Positions 24,156 to 35,762 of a stretch of DNA of 64,000 nt are shown piece by piece. The position numbers and the translations under genes are program-made. The first letter of the stretch is position 1; every line of letters begins with the position of its first letter. The notes beneath the pieces are model-generated. The model was not told where the DNA came from. It made no database searches and worked only from the letters and a program-made list of their open reading frames with translations. The stretch is from Topomyia yanbarensis (taxonomy: Eukaryota > Arthropoda > Insecta > Diptera > Culicidae): the NCBI RefSeq assembly GCF_030247195.1, contig NC_080671.1, forward strand, positions 73,655,412 through 73,719,411. Direction: 5' to 3'.

Positions 24156-26348
24156 AATTTTAGTTTTTTCATATAACCATGTCCCACTCTAATGGGCATC
24201 CGTGGGGGTTGGTGACTGGCGGTCCAAAATCGAGTAACCTGGAAATCTAAAACACATTCAATTATGGTTCGGAGTATAAGGATTGCTCGGCCACTAAAAT
24301 AATGATGACGATTATTAGTTTGTTTACGAAAATCTGAAATTATGTCAGTTACATCTTAGCCATCCTTCCACTTGAAGTCTTTTAGGCGCATATTGAGGAC
24401 GCAATTTATGGCAAACAACTACTTACAAAGATGAGGCACGAGATAGAAATTGGCGAATACTGGGAAGTACTCACCATTCGACGATCTTGTTATTAGTAAA
24501 CAACTACTATAAATGCCATATAAAATTATTGACTATTGTACTATAATGAATATTTTTTGTAATACGCCAAAAACATGAAAGAAATGAACGTTGTGATACT
24601 TTAGTATGAAAAGTTCATATTTATATAATATACATTAACCTATTCATTCCCGACTTTTTCTCTAGCGCATATAGAGTTCCAAAACTATTTTTTATTAAAA
24701 CTGTAGGGATCAAGGAGAATGAAAAACGTGTTTTGATTAAGATGGGTTCTTTCTTTGCAGTGCTACAAGTTGCTTAATATTTACCTTCCGATCATCAACA
24801 CAATTTTCCTAGAATGTTTACAATAGATAAATTGTATAGAAAAGGTAGTCGAAGACAGTCTAAATTGATAGGGTTTATCAGTTTTCAGTAATAGTTCGAG
24901 TCATCATAGATATATCAAAAATTTATGTTTTACTCTTAACAGAAACTATCCCTAGCTGCCTTGCTCCAGCAAGATCTAACCAAATTGCAATTACTTCAAT
25001 TCTCCGAATAATACTTATAAATCCTAGCGCTAAACTGAAATATAATAGTCTTAATATTTAGTTTTATAAGTAAATCATGTCTAAGTCAAAACTTATAGTT
25101 GTTGATAAACTTTTTTGTTTATAAACAAAATGGGCATAAAAGGGTTGGTAAATTATGCTTCTCAGAGCTAAAGAATAAAAAAATGGTTGACCGCCACTAA
25201 TGCACAAGAATCATATTTAAAATTGATTTGTTCAATTATTTGATTAGTTTTTAAAAAATGTAATTTTTGAAAACAAGCTTCATTTTTTTTAATAATCGTG
25301 ATGTAATTAATTTACATTTTTTTTAGTAATTTTGCTTTACAATTTTAATTTAAATTAATCTTTTATTCATATTTCATAGTTTTATTTTATATTTAGAGTA
25401 ATTGTAACTAATATATTATATTTTATGGATGGTGCACCAATAGTTGAAAAAAAAAATGAAAAAGAGCCTTTCCTTGTTCGAATAAGAATTTTTTTAGGCA
25501 GTAATCATTACCATAGTTAAAGGCCGTAAGGGCTGAGTTGTCAATTTGAAATGCGTTTTACTGGGTTAATTTCAAATTGATAGAAAAGACAAAGAAAATG
25601 CAGCCCCTTTAATTTGGTTCGGTTGGTTAATTTTTCCTATATTTTGTTTTCTTCATTCAAATATTCGAACTCAAAACAAATTTTAAGAAATAAATTTTAG
25701 ACAAGTTTAACAGATTTTCACCATAATTCGTTTGTGAGATAGACTAATTAGTCGAAAATATGTAAACAATTCAAATTCAGTTTTTCAATAATCATGCAGA
25801 CAAAACGGTAATGCTTTTGCACAAAAGGAAAGCAAGAAAGATGCAATTTTAAAATTTAATGGTATAATAAAGCGTAGGCTCTTTAATGAATAGTAACTTC
25901 AAAATAACTTGATAATAATACGTGAAAAAATTAATTCTTATGCAGACATTTTCTAATACTAATATCATATTTCTTTCATATGAGTGGTTGGGAAATAATC
26001 GAACTCTTTTAAAAATTCATTGTAAACGGGGCGTTAATTTAAATTTCTGGCCCGAGCGGCAAACTCGCGTCGCCACTGGTGAGCGAATAATACGGTTTTA
26101 TCGAATGAGCTAAGATTTTATATTGTTCCAAGACCCAAATCATATCCCAAAAGTTTCTTGAAGCTAGTTTAATTTTTTTCAGATAACCGCAGATGGCAGA
26201 TATTTAGGCTCACATTGCGAAGGTTTGTAGGCAACGACAACCGCCATTTCGATCGATCGATGCTACACACCAAAAATAATCTGATTTCAAAAGCATGTAA
26301 ATCAATACGAATGTAAACATATAAAGTTTAAATAAAAAATTTGATTAA
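24156..26348. other. AT-rich, no gene seen
   Basis: A long AT-rich stretch with many A and T runs. A 63-codon ORF at 25922-26113 has no motif. The TTAA at 26345-26348 is the left target site of the piggyBac-like element that follows. Confidence 0.4.
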
Positions 26349-26424
26349 CCCTTGTGAAGGCAAGCTAAAATCCTAACATTAAAGGGCAAGCCGGGCCTCT
26401 CAGGCCCGTTAAAATTCAAGCTCC

Positions 26425-27125
26425 TTTTTGCCGTTCTCATATAGAAAGGTTATGCAATCGGTCGAAATTTCGACTTTTTAACCGAGACCCGCAGGGCCAA
26501 ATCTCTTATACCATTCGACTCAGTTCGTCGAGATCGTAAAATGTCTGTATGTGTGTGTGTGTGTATGTATGTATATATGGATGTATGTATGTGGCAAACA
26601 ATCTCACTGATTTTTCTCTGAGGTGGCTGGACCGATTTGTACAAATTTAGTCTCAAATGAAAGGTGCAGCCTTCCCATCGGTCGCTATTGATTTTTTTTT
26701 ATTGATCCGATTTTCGGTTCTGGAGTTACGTGTTGAAGAGTACAATCACACAGCAAATTTCCATAGAAACTGATACCACCATGATGTCCAAATGATGCAA
26801 TATATATTAAAATATGTGCAACATTACTTGGCTTTGCATGTCTAGATCATTAATGACCCACCGAAGGCACTTCAACCACATTGGCCAGCTATGGCGGTTC
26901 TTGATGCCCCGGGGGAACTTACCAAGTTCCTAAGATAATGTCATACCTATTTCTCAGCGAATTCTTTACCGATTTTTACAAACTTGGTTGCAAATGAAAC
27001 GTACAGCATTCCCATTGGTTGCTGTTGAATTTCTAATTGATCCGACTTCCGGTTCCGGAATTACAGGATGATGAGTACGAACACGCAGCAAATCCCGATT
27101 TCAGCGTATAAGGCGATGGATGTAA
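26425..27125 (+). repeat. Mosquito interspersed repeat with TG/TATG microsatellite
   Basis: The family is recognised by ttctcatatagaaaggttat (26434), a TTTTTAACCGAG box, attcgactcagttcgtcgag (26514), a TG/TATG microsatellite at 26541-26592, tagtctcaaatgaaaggtgc (26649) and a ccgacttccggttccggaat box (27043). The second half of the family unit occurs twice here (about 26600-26760 and 26955-27105). A reverse copy lies at 54386-54806 and a scrap at 45415-45480. It sits inside the piggyBac-like element. Confidence 0.75.
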
Positions 27126-27129
27126 AAAG

Positions 27130-27471
27130 GTCAAATTTTTATCCAAAGGTGAGTACTCGGAAGATCACGTTGACAGTCGATTGGTTCTGAGCTCCATTTC
27201 GTTTGAACACGACCAATAAATGTTTCTGGGTTGCTATTAATTTCTTCTGATGCATAACCGGAGTACATATTTAGATTCTTCTTCCCAGTCTGCATCAGAT
27301 TCATTGTCGGAAGCAATATCATTCGCATCTTCTTACTCGCTTAGCATATCAGCTTCGGCATCGTCTGCTGTTGAATTTGCTCGAATTTCTTCCATTATTA
27401 AAGATTCTTTGAGACGATTGAAAACATGGGCATATCGTCTTATAGCCATTTCAATTTTTTGTTGCTTTTAG
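27130..27471 (-). pseudogene. piggyBac transposase N-terminal relic
   Basis: On the minus strand an acidic N-terminal region reads EEIRANSTADDAEADMLSE, stop, EDANDIASDNESDADWEEE. After a frameshift it continues EEINSNPETFIGRVQTKWSS and EPIDCQRDLPS. An acidic head followed by a short KW(S/T)xxP-type segment is the usual start of piggyBac transposases. The DDD catalytic core and the Cys-rich C-terminus are missing; the frame runs into the mosquito repeat at about 27125. Confidence 0.6.
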
Positions 27472-28071
27472 ATCCTACAATTTGAATAATTACGACAAAT
27501 ATAACACAAAGAATAGACAACAAAAATAAACAATAACGACAGAGTTAGGTTATGTTGTATCCAAATAATTGTCAAGTAGACCACAGTGACATAAAAGTAT
27601 TTACCCAAAAAATATGACACACGTCATTATCGTATGCTATTTTTACATTTCTTATAAAAGAAATGTATAGAATTCGCTCAAACTTTCAAGATTTTTTTCT
27701 TATAAGAAAAGGTAAAAAGATAAAATCAATCAAAACGTGAAAAAAAAATCCTGCTAATATAAAGATGAACTCATCAAAATGTTTTTTTCAGATAAATATT
27801 AATGTATAAAACCGGTGGTATTCCTAGTAAATGTTGCATGCACACCGGGCCTGCCAGGCCCGGCTTGCCTTTTTGTGCATGTAAAAAATTCAAACATAGC
27901 TGCGCATCACTCCATCGATGAAAATTTCACAATTCTTTATTTTTGTTATAGATTTCCAAGCTACTTATCAAAATTTCCATGCCCAAGCTTATACTGTATA
28001 CACATTTTTTTGTAACGAAAAAATTGTAACGTGCCGGGCCTCTGGGACCCGGTTGCCTTTTTGAGGGTTAA

Positions 28072-29652
28072 AAATTAAGTTAAAATTAATTCACCCGATT
28101 GGAGTATAAAATATCATATGATTTTACACCTTCATTCGAGTGAGTAGCGTAGCAAGCATCTGAGTAGATGGAGTAGTGAGTCACTGATTTCCGACATATA
28201 TCGGATTGAATGTTATTCCAGGTATTTAAATAAATTTTGTTTCAGCCTCAATGTCTTTAATCTGTAATATAACTGTGTTTCAAGCATATTATAATATCCA
28301 CATTATCGAAAAAACATGCGTGGCAAATCAAATAAGATTACCAAAAAATCTTCCTGAATCGTCTCTTTTCCTCTATGCATCCTATGCTCAAAATTGGATT
28401 TCCCCGTGTTTCACCAGCCCAAAACTTCCAGTCTCCGAAAACCAGTCAAGACATTACATACATCAGGTTCAAGAACCTCCAAAAAGGAAATTTTTGATTT
28501 GCGACAAAGTACGTTGTTAAGAAGTGCACATTTTTTGTCATTCCGTTTTTTGTTGCCATACTCACGGTGAGATTGTTTATTCTGCGCTGCACCGTTTCTT
28601 CGTATCCGAGTCAGAGGGTACAGAGATGATGTCGCGCAGCGAAGTGATGCGCGAAAGATGATGACCGCGCTAACAATAGGGTAGCTCTACATTCTTTGGT
28701 TAGAAAATTTCCAAACGGTTTTTTGTGTGCCGCACAATTCTGTTTCCGTTTTCATATACAACAGTATCAAATGGAGAACCAATTTTTGTAACTTTACACT
28801 GAATAGTCTCCGTCGACCCTATTCAGCTGCAGGAATTCGTTACCGAGAAACAATATGCCTGAGTAGAGGCTTTGTTTTGGTCCCCGTTCCGGCCAAAAGA
28901 GATTTCCACGTGCCCCTTTTTGAAAGCCGCTACCCCCTGATGGTTCCTTTACCCCTTCCGGTCGTCCGCGCAGTTGGCGTGTGTGCCGAGGGCCGTCACC
29001 ACATCGTCCCATGCTCCGTTGCTTTATAGCGTGCTGTTGATGTTAAATCAAACTTTTGGCGACACTCTAATCGTTGCATGAAAAATGTGACAAGGGGTAA
29101 CAGAAAAGCAATCAAATAAATTCTCTCATCCGGCACGTTCGATCCATTTTGCTCCTGCGATGGGCCATTTATATAAATTTGAGGGCTTTTTTTCTTCGAC
29201 CGGCCGGCAATCCCGGCTTACCTTTGTTGTTGGTTCGCAGCTTCATTCTTCGGAAGCCACCGGTGGATGTGGAGAGCATACCTATGGGAGCTCTGTTTTT
29301 TTTATCTTTTATTTTATGCTACAGCAGAAATAGGCTGCCTTAAAGTCGATTTTAAAATTTACGTTTATTTAGATAATTCAATTTTTGTTTACTTTGGCCT
29401 CAATATATTGGGGCTGCTGTTGCAATTTTGTCTTGTTGTAGTTAATTTGAGCAGGAGAAACCACTTACATATACTCTAACTCCCAAACTTTCGATTTTTT
29501 TTCAGAATGGCTGAACGGAAAAGGCATCGATGAAGCAATAAACCTGTGATAATGTCGCACTTATTACCATATATATTAGAGTTTAGGTGTACCTGAGAAG
29601 TGAGTGATACCAGTATGGATAGTTAGTATTCTAGCATAGATTAATATCTAAC
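28072..29652 (+). other. Region upstream of lowfat, possible 5' UTR
   Basis: No coding gene recognised. Just upstream of lowfat, a pyrimidine tract ending in CAG at about 29504 looks like a splice acceptor, and gagaagtgagtg near 29595 looks like a donor (GAA|GTGAGT). A 5' non-coding exon could therefore lie at about 29505-29598. It contains two short upstream ORFs. The ORF at 28727-29029 has no motif. Confidence 0.35.
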
Positions 29653-29793
29653 ATGGACATACCGAACAACGAATGGTGGACAGCGACGGATCTCATGCAT
29701 AATAAAACGCACCAGTTGGTCTCCTCGCCAAACGCAGTGCACCGTGTTATGCAAAAAACGAGCCACCTCGACAGGCCACCGCAACAAGAATGA
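29653..29793 (+). CDS. Upstream ORF overlapping the lowfat start by ATGA
   Basis: A 46-codon ORF with a reasonable start context (taacATGG) runs MDIPNNEWWTATDLMHNK to HLDRPPQQE and stops at TGA 29791-29793. That stop overlaps the lowfat ATG at 29790-29792 in an ATGA arrangement. The peptide has no recognised domain. It could be a regulatory upstream ORF permitting reinitiation. It could instead be the true N-terminus of the protein, if a one-base error near 29790 breaks the frame. The sequence alone does not decide. Confidence 0.4.
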   Translation: MDIPNNEWWTATDLMHNKTHQLVSSPNAVHRVMQKTSHLDRPPQQE

Positions 29794-30177
29794 ACCAGGT
29801 TCAAAGTGATTTAGTAACATCAGCAGTAACCGCAAAAGCAACACCAGCCATCAAACAGTCGAGTATTCTCAACGGCATCAACGGCAAAACCGCAGCTGTC
29901 AACCCCAACAGCACTAGTACATCCGCAGCAACCACGATCAACAACAACTTCAGCAACAAGAACAAGAACCAAAACAATTTGAGTCAGGTGAACAGTGGGA
30001 ACAGTGTTATTCATATGACAAACGTCAGTGTGCCACAGAAACTTCTGGTCCCAAATGGGAAGTCGCAGGCACCGGCAGTGCCCTCTGCACCGGATGCACG
30101 GGCAAAACAGGTTCTAAAGGAGGCAGTGGATGCTGTTGTAAATAGTTTTGCCAAACACACCCAAGGATACGGTAGAG
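29790..30177 (+). CDS. lft: lowfat (LIX1-like) first coding exon
   Basis: The exon encodes about 129 residues. The first 95 or so are low-complexity, rich in Asn, Ser, Thr and Ala. The last part, VLKEAVDAVVNSFAKHTQGYGR, closely resembles vertebrate LIX1L just before its VNVVEALQEFW segment. In Drosophila the LIX1 homologue is lowfat, a cytoplasmic protein that binds the intracellular domains of the cadherins Fat and Dachsous and helps control growth and planar polarity. The exon ends in GGTAGAG|GTAAGT with the donor at 30178, phase 1, which fits the conserved Val that follows in LIX1L. The frame stays open past the donor to 30425, so intron retention cannot be excluded. The next exon was not found to 64000. 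Confidence 0.8.
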
Positions 30178-30183
30178 GTAAGT
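30178..30183 (+). promoter_or_regulatory. 5' splice site of lowfat intron 1
   Basis: GTAAGT directly follows the conserved GYGR codons plus one base. It is a perfect match to the metazoan donor consensus, and the phase agrees with the LIX1 family. Confidence 0.75.
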
Positions 30184-32350
30184 GGCTTACATTGCTGTTG
30201 ACTTCTGCAAAAAGGACAGGGACCTTTAAGAAATTCATTTTCGCCACTGCGCTTACGATTCGCACAATGATCTTGATTTTTAGGTTAATTACGGTCATCG
30301 ACCGAAACGAACCCTTTCAAAGCATGAAAAGGATAAAAAAGACCTTCCCATCACTCGTCCCTTTTAAAGGGCCCAGCCCTCCTCTCAAAAGACGAATCAT
30401 TTCTGTCGATCATCACTCATTTTGACATGGAAATTTGGGGCAGTGCATTTCGGGATTCAATTCCATTTAATTTTCCCCGAAATCCATTATCTTTCAACAA
30501 ATGTACTGCTCACCTGCTTTCATTCCGTGTGCTGCAGTTTCGGAGAGAAATATGAGCGGTTTTCTGCGACCACTCGTGTACAAGCTCATTTTCGGTAAAC
30601 CCTACGCGGCTTCCCCATCTCATCAACCGGTTGAAGAAAAAGAAATTACATTGAAAATAAATCTTTTCAAATCACACAATACATCATTTTCAGGCTAAAA
30701 CCCCTAAAAAATGATTGTAGCTGAATCATCTTACATGACTGCGCCGCCGTTCATTAAGCGCAAAAAAAACAGAAAGCGACTCGTGCAAAGTGCAACAGCA
30801 TCCTCGAAACTTCGTTGCCAATGTGGGCATTCAGGATTGATGAAATGAAAAAGATGCATTGTAGGTACATGGACAGTTAGCAACTGAAAATAGTTTCTAT
30901 GCACAAATTACGTAACGCAAAAATTGTCCAACATTGACTCCCCCATGTAACAAATTATCACAAATTGTTCTATCCCCCTCCCCTATACCGTTCTAGCTTA
31001 CTTCTCCTTCCCCGTATGTCACAATTTGTCGTCAAGCTCTTTAAGGGGGTAAAGGTTTCAGCTAGACTTGCATCTTTTTTTAAAACTTCGGGTTAAGCGA
31101 ATTGACCAAAAGTTTTGTGTGTTATCATGTATCATTTCAATAACATTCTGTAACTTTTTCATGCAAAAATATCCACAAGTGACTCGGTGATTAAGCTTTT
31201 TATAGAACACCTCTGGAAAAAATACGATTCGCGATGTTACCTGCCATTCAAAAACTACTTAACCAATTTATTAGAAATTTTGCATACACATTCTGTGTGA
31301 AAAATACCCCTACGTTGAGTTTTTGAGACAATTGTTCAATTAAGGATGCTTTTTACTCATTTGAAAATAAAAATGGCTATCTTTCACGAAAAATTCCGCC
31401 ATTTTATGAGTAAAAACGTTTTTAATCCACCTAACAGTGTGATGAGACATTTCTTATAACTCTTATCACTCTTTTCAGATATTATATCGATTGAGAATAT
31501 TTAGAACTTTATGTTTCGCGATGTTTTTGATAACACATGCAGAGAACTAAGAACTGAAATTGCAGCACTTGATATCACACTACCTCTGAAGTGCATGCGT
31601 GCGTAGATCAAACTTTACTTCGATATCGACTTTTTCTAAAAGTGACTTCCCAGTAGTATGTTTGATTTGAAGCCCATCAATTAGGATAAAATGCCAAAGA
31701 ACAAATAAAAAATCTCTCGAAACCCGTTAAAGAAAATCATCATCACTGGAATTTTCGTTTCTACGAAACTTTTCGATAACCTTCCATCCCTTGTGTTAGT
31801 GCACTGGGTGCACGCTGCTCTGAAAATCTATCGAAATCGACTTTGGGCACTAGCGGGTCTCATTCCGAGCCATTTGCGCGATTTTCAGTGGTTTAAATCT
31901 GTAAAGAATTCTAAAAACTAACTTCTATTCCATAATTTTCAGTTCAGCAATTCGGTAAATCGTGCTCACCGCTAGCCATAAAAAATAAACTGCGTTGTGG
32001 GGCGACGGTCACTACTCCGTGTACTAAAGCTGTTAATAATTCTCAAATACTTTTTCACTTTTAAAACCTTATTAGGGAAAGTTTATGCCTTTGTAATGTT
32101 GTGTAGGAAATAGGTTGAAAATTTCTGTATTTTCGCAATCCGCAACATATAAGCTTTTAAGTATACCAATTATTTTAGGAAGCCCTTATAACATAAACTA
32201 TCGTACGAATGAGGTTCACCAAAATTTTGGAAGAAGTCGATAAAATAACCCCTTGAAAACTACCAAAAAACTGGTGTAGTTCGATGTAATTGAAAAAATA
32301 TCCTCAAAAATGGGATGTACCTATTAATGTGGGACACAGTGAATAATAAA
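30184..32350 (+). other. Probable lowfat intron 1, no exon seen
   Basis: AT-rich sequence with no exon recognised. The stretch 30905-31030 (C-rich, with tcacaaattgttc and acgtaac boxes) resembles a decayed relative of the MITE at 33427-33738. An ORF at 30501-30698 lacks motifs. Confidence 0.4.
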
Positions 32351-32352
32351 TA

Positions 32353-32728
32353 CAGTAAAGCCCCGTTTTTATCAGCCTCATTGTGTTTCAAGCTGACATT
32401 GACTAAATCGGGACATATTTATTTCCTGCTTTATAATAAACTGAAGCTGTTAAAATATTTTTCCCTTCCCTTGATCTAGTCTGATAGCTATTTCTGATTA
32501 TATAATATAAATTTCTTTTAAAGGGGCCTTCAAGCGCAAATTTTTAAAAAAATGAATTTTTTATTTTTGCATATTTGCATCTTTAAAGTAAGAAAAATAT
32601 GCTCAAGAAAGGATTTACTCTAATTCAGCCTAGTTCGTCTGATAGAGCCCATCAAGCATATTTTCATATGAGACTGACAAAATCGGGAGTAGACTAAATC
32701 GGGTGCTAATCAAATGGGGTCTTCACTG
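32353..32728. mobile_element. Tc1/mariner-type MITE, 376 bp
   Basis: The element is flanked by TA dinucleotides (32351-32352 and 32729-32730). Its ends are CAGTAAAGCCCCGTTTTTAT on the left and CAGTGAAGACCCCATTTGAT on the right strand. A second shared box, gactaaatcggg, is present on the left, and its relative on the right appears in the same orientation near 32692. No transposase is encoded. Confidence 0.7.
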
Positions 32729-32730
32729 TA

Positions 32731-33426
32731 TTATAATAGATAGGTAGTATTAGAAGAAGTTTCTTTTGGACCAGTGTAGAACAACTCTGTTTCTACTTAC
32801 TTAGGGTCAGCGGTGTAACTATAAATTCGTTTGGTGGGGGTTTGGTGATAATCGAACGTCATATTTGAAGTTTTAAAATTATGGAGAATCATTTTTTCAA
32901 AAAATAGTAACAGAGTTCGTTTCTTTAGCGAATTTGTTGAGACTATCAGTTAAAACAACTTTATTGCAGGAATGAATACTACGCGTAGGGAGTATATCGA
33001 GTTTCAAAATAATATTTACGAAATGTTCCTTAATCAATTTTACTATCTTTTTGCATGCAAATCATTCAAACGTGTCGTATTTCGGGTGGACAAATCGTTT
33101 TGTTAGCACGTTTGTGATACTCATATTTCGATGCTACCTGAGATACTAAAAAAAATATATACGTCTTTTTAGCAACAAATCTCATATGGGACTTACGCGG
33201 CAAATTATTTTATCGACATTATTATTTGTCTGTATCATGAATCAAGCTGGGTTGTTAATTGTTATGGGGAAGTCAATTAATTTGATTCATCTTGTACCGA
33301 TGTTTAGTATGCAATGTTATGAATCACTTTAATACGACTTGTAAGTAGCATGTAAAAAACTGCTTTCGATTAACAATCTAAAGTGTATTATACTTTAATC
33401 TAATTGTGTATCTCACATTACCTACA
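32731..33426. other. AT-rich, nothing recognised
   Basis: Between two MITEs. No ORF or repeat could be assigned. Confidence 0.4.
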
Positions 33427-33738
33427 GGGACCATCCATAAATGACGTAACATTTTTGAATGATTTTTAACACGCCCCTCTCGATCATAGTATTTCGTCAC
33501 AAACCTATAAATACCCCCCCTCCCCCTGGTAATTACGTAGCTTGACGGTAACCCTCCCTACCCTTGTCCCTTGTTAGATGAAACTGGTAAGATTATCGTA
33601 ACATCATGTCAATCCCTATTCCCCTTTAAAAAGCTACGTAGCATGACATGACCCCCTACCCCCTGTCGTCACACATCATCACAAAAAACAAAACTCCCCC
33701 CTCCCCCATATAATGCTACGTCATTTATGGATGGTCCC
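33427..33738. mobile_element. MITE with 22-bp perfect terminal inverted repeats
   Basis: The left end starts GGGACCATCCATAAATGACG, and the right end is its reverse complement through 22 bases. The interior is rich in C on this strand and repeats acgtag and gtcacaaa boxes. The trinucleotide ACA flanks both ends (33424-33426 and 33739-33741), a possible 3-bp target-site duplication. Confidence 0.75.
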
Positions 33739-33741
33739 ACA

Positions 33742-34612
33742 TTGCTTTTTCTCGAGATAAAAAGAATAAGAAGGCACCTTTTTTGTAATTTTCTTAGCGC
33801 CTTAGTGATGTATACTTCAACATGGAAGATGTTAAACATACATTGATACCTATTTAACCAGTGCGGTGTTCATGCAACTATGTGAACAATGCAAGCAAAT
33901 ACAAAACCTGTAACAGTTTCGATCTGTCCTTCTAATCGGGAAGAGAAGGTATTATCATGTAGCAACTGTTAACATTCGGCAGTTCGTACGTTGCTGCCGA
34001 TAATCACATCACTATTGTGTGAAAGTGCAAAGATTCGTCAAGTCATTATTTTCAAAAGCTTAGTAATCAATCACTTTTTTTGCCTCTCCAAACTGAATTG
34101 ACTCGCGCACGTTGTCCTACTCCTTTCGGTGAATTTTTGGCCTTTCGGTTCGGTAGACACAGTGGTAATGACCGGCCCACAAGCAAGCAACGGGAAGCCC
34201 AGCACACACAAAAAACATCCCTACCCCCTCTATTTTTGTTCTGTTCCGTGTTGCAGACAGCGCACGCAGGCAGGCACACACGAGTGACAACTCAAGGTGC
34301 ACTGACACATTTTTGCGGTCCTCATCATCGCTGCGAGTCATCGCGCATTCTGCTGCTGCGTCAGTTTGTCCCACTCGCTTGTTCAATTTTTCTTTCTATG
34401 TTTGGCGTACAAAAAATGTACTTAAGGAATGACGAAATACTTTAGGGAGTGGTTACATGTTTGCACAAGCGACTTTTCTTAATTAATTTAGATTGGTTTC
34501 TGAGCAGAACTTTTTTACACATTGCATCGTGTCAATGCATCGTCAAATCATTAACATGTATGTCGAGGAAGCGAATAGTCGTATTAATGCACATTCTATA
34601 CAAGTATTGGAG
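33742..34612. other. Unassigned
   Basis: ORFs at 34080-34445 (+) and 34117-34386 (-) overlap each other and lack motifs. Nothing else is recognised. Confidence 0.35.
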
Positions 34613-35550
34613 GTACCGTAAACCGGGGTGACATTGATCATTTTTCGAAGTAATCATTACATATTTTTAGACACAACACATGTTTTTCAAGTTTAATATT
34701 TTTAAACCATGTACTGATGTATGGAGAACAAGATTGGATGGTTTTACCTAAAATTGTCCGCTTACAGCTATTTTTCCAATAATTATTTCAAGTTGAAGTC
34801 CGTTTTCGTGTTCCGGGGTGTCTTTGATAACCTGCATGTTCACCCACATTAAGTTATTGATGTCAATGTTTTTCATTCAAATGTTTGCTTAAACTAATTC
34901 TGGAAAGATACTCATTGTTAAATAGTTGTTAATTGGTATTATACAAAGTATTTCAATGTACTTAAAATTCGACTAACCAAAATTCGTATAATTTGTGTCC
35001 AACTAGAATAAAAGATTCTGAAAACCTTTAAAGCTGCTAAAATTATTTTATTTCAGTGCTTTATCAATGTAAAAAAAGTTTCATCCATTTTAACACGTTG
35101 GAATATTGAACAATAAAAAAAATGTTGCAAATTTTAGATTAAAATAATTTAAAATAATTACCAACTAGTTTTACAAAAAATGTATTTAAAATAAACAATC
35201 TCTTAAAACTAAATTTGGCATATCCCAATCTAAAGGAAAATAAAAACTCGCTTGTAATTTATTACTTTTGCTCAAATCTGAGATTTATTTGTTTTATAAA
35301 AAAAATAGACACTTTACGAAGCTTCGTAAAAAAGGTAAGGTCAAATTTCGGTTTTTTGTAGTTTTTGTACCCCAAAACCGAACAATGTACTCAAAAAGTA
35401 TAACAAATCAGTATTTTATATGTTTAGAGTAAAAATCATTCTTAATTAAAATGATTCGGTCGACTATTCTGGTTTAATAAGCGATCAACGAAAAAAGTTT
35501 CGAGTGATTAAACTCACCCCGATGATCAAAGTCACCCCGGTTTACGGTAC
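34613..35550. mobile_element. MITE with 28-bp terminal inverted repeats, 938 bp
   Basis: Positions 34613-34640 and 35523-35550 are inverted copies that agree at 27 of 28 bases (start GTACCGTAAACCGGGGTGAC). The interior is AT-rich and has no ORF. The octamer tattggag precedes the left end at 34605-34612 and recurs at 35562-35569, 11 nt beyond the right repeat. It may be a target duplication with a few extra bases on the right, or coincidence. Confidence 0.75.
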
Positions 35551-35695
35551 AACCTTAAATTTATTGGAGGTAACCCATTTTACGAATGGACCTGGCCAGT
35601 GCTTGGCGTGTGGTAACATTTGCGCCACTAATTATGAATCGTTAAATCTACCTATCATTGTTGTACAATAATTCATCAATTTGGCTCAAGTTGGA

Positions 35696-35762
35696 TATAC
35701 TGCCTATAATCGCAAGTCAGTCCCATAGAACATGGGACTGATTTGCGATTATGGGCAGTATA
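35696..35762. repeat. 31-bp hairpin
   Basis: Arms 35696-35726 and 35732-35762 match at 29 of 31 positions around a 5-nt loop; the RNA could pair fully on one strand if G-U pairs are allowed. The core is ctataatcgcaagtcagtcc. It lies 130 bp beyond the preceding MITE and seems independent of it. Confidence 0.75.

Larger units (their letters stand above)
26349..28067 (-). mobile_element. Decayed piggyBac-like transposon
   Basis: The element is flanked by TTAA on both sides (26345-26348 and 28068-28071). Its ends are CCCTTGTGAAGGCAAGC on the left and, read inward, CCCTCAAAAAGGCAACC on the right (12 of 17 identical). GC-rich near-palindromes of the form CCGGGCCT..AGGCCCGG lie just inside each end (about 26389, 27848 and 28033). 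The minus strand has remnants of a piggyBac transposase N-terminus at 27471-27130. Most of the transposase is gone and a common mosquito repeat occupies 26425-27125. Confidence 0.8.

Noticed and set aside
27250..27471. Serine-rich + ORF
   Set aside because: It is the antisense of the acidic piggyBac N-terminus.
30184..30425. Extension of the lowfat frame past the donor
   Set aside because: The sequence after the perfect GTAAGT does not resemble LIX1 proteins, which continue with VNVVEAL. It is more likely intron.
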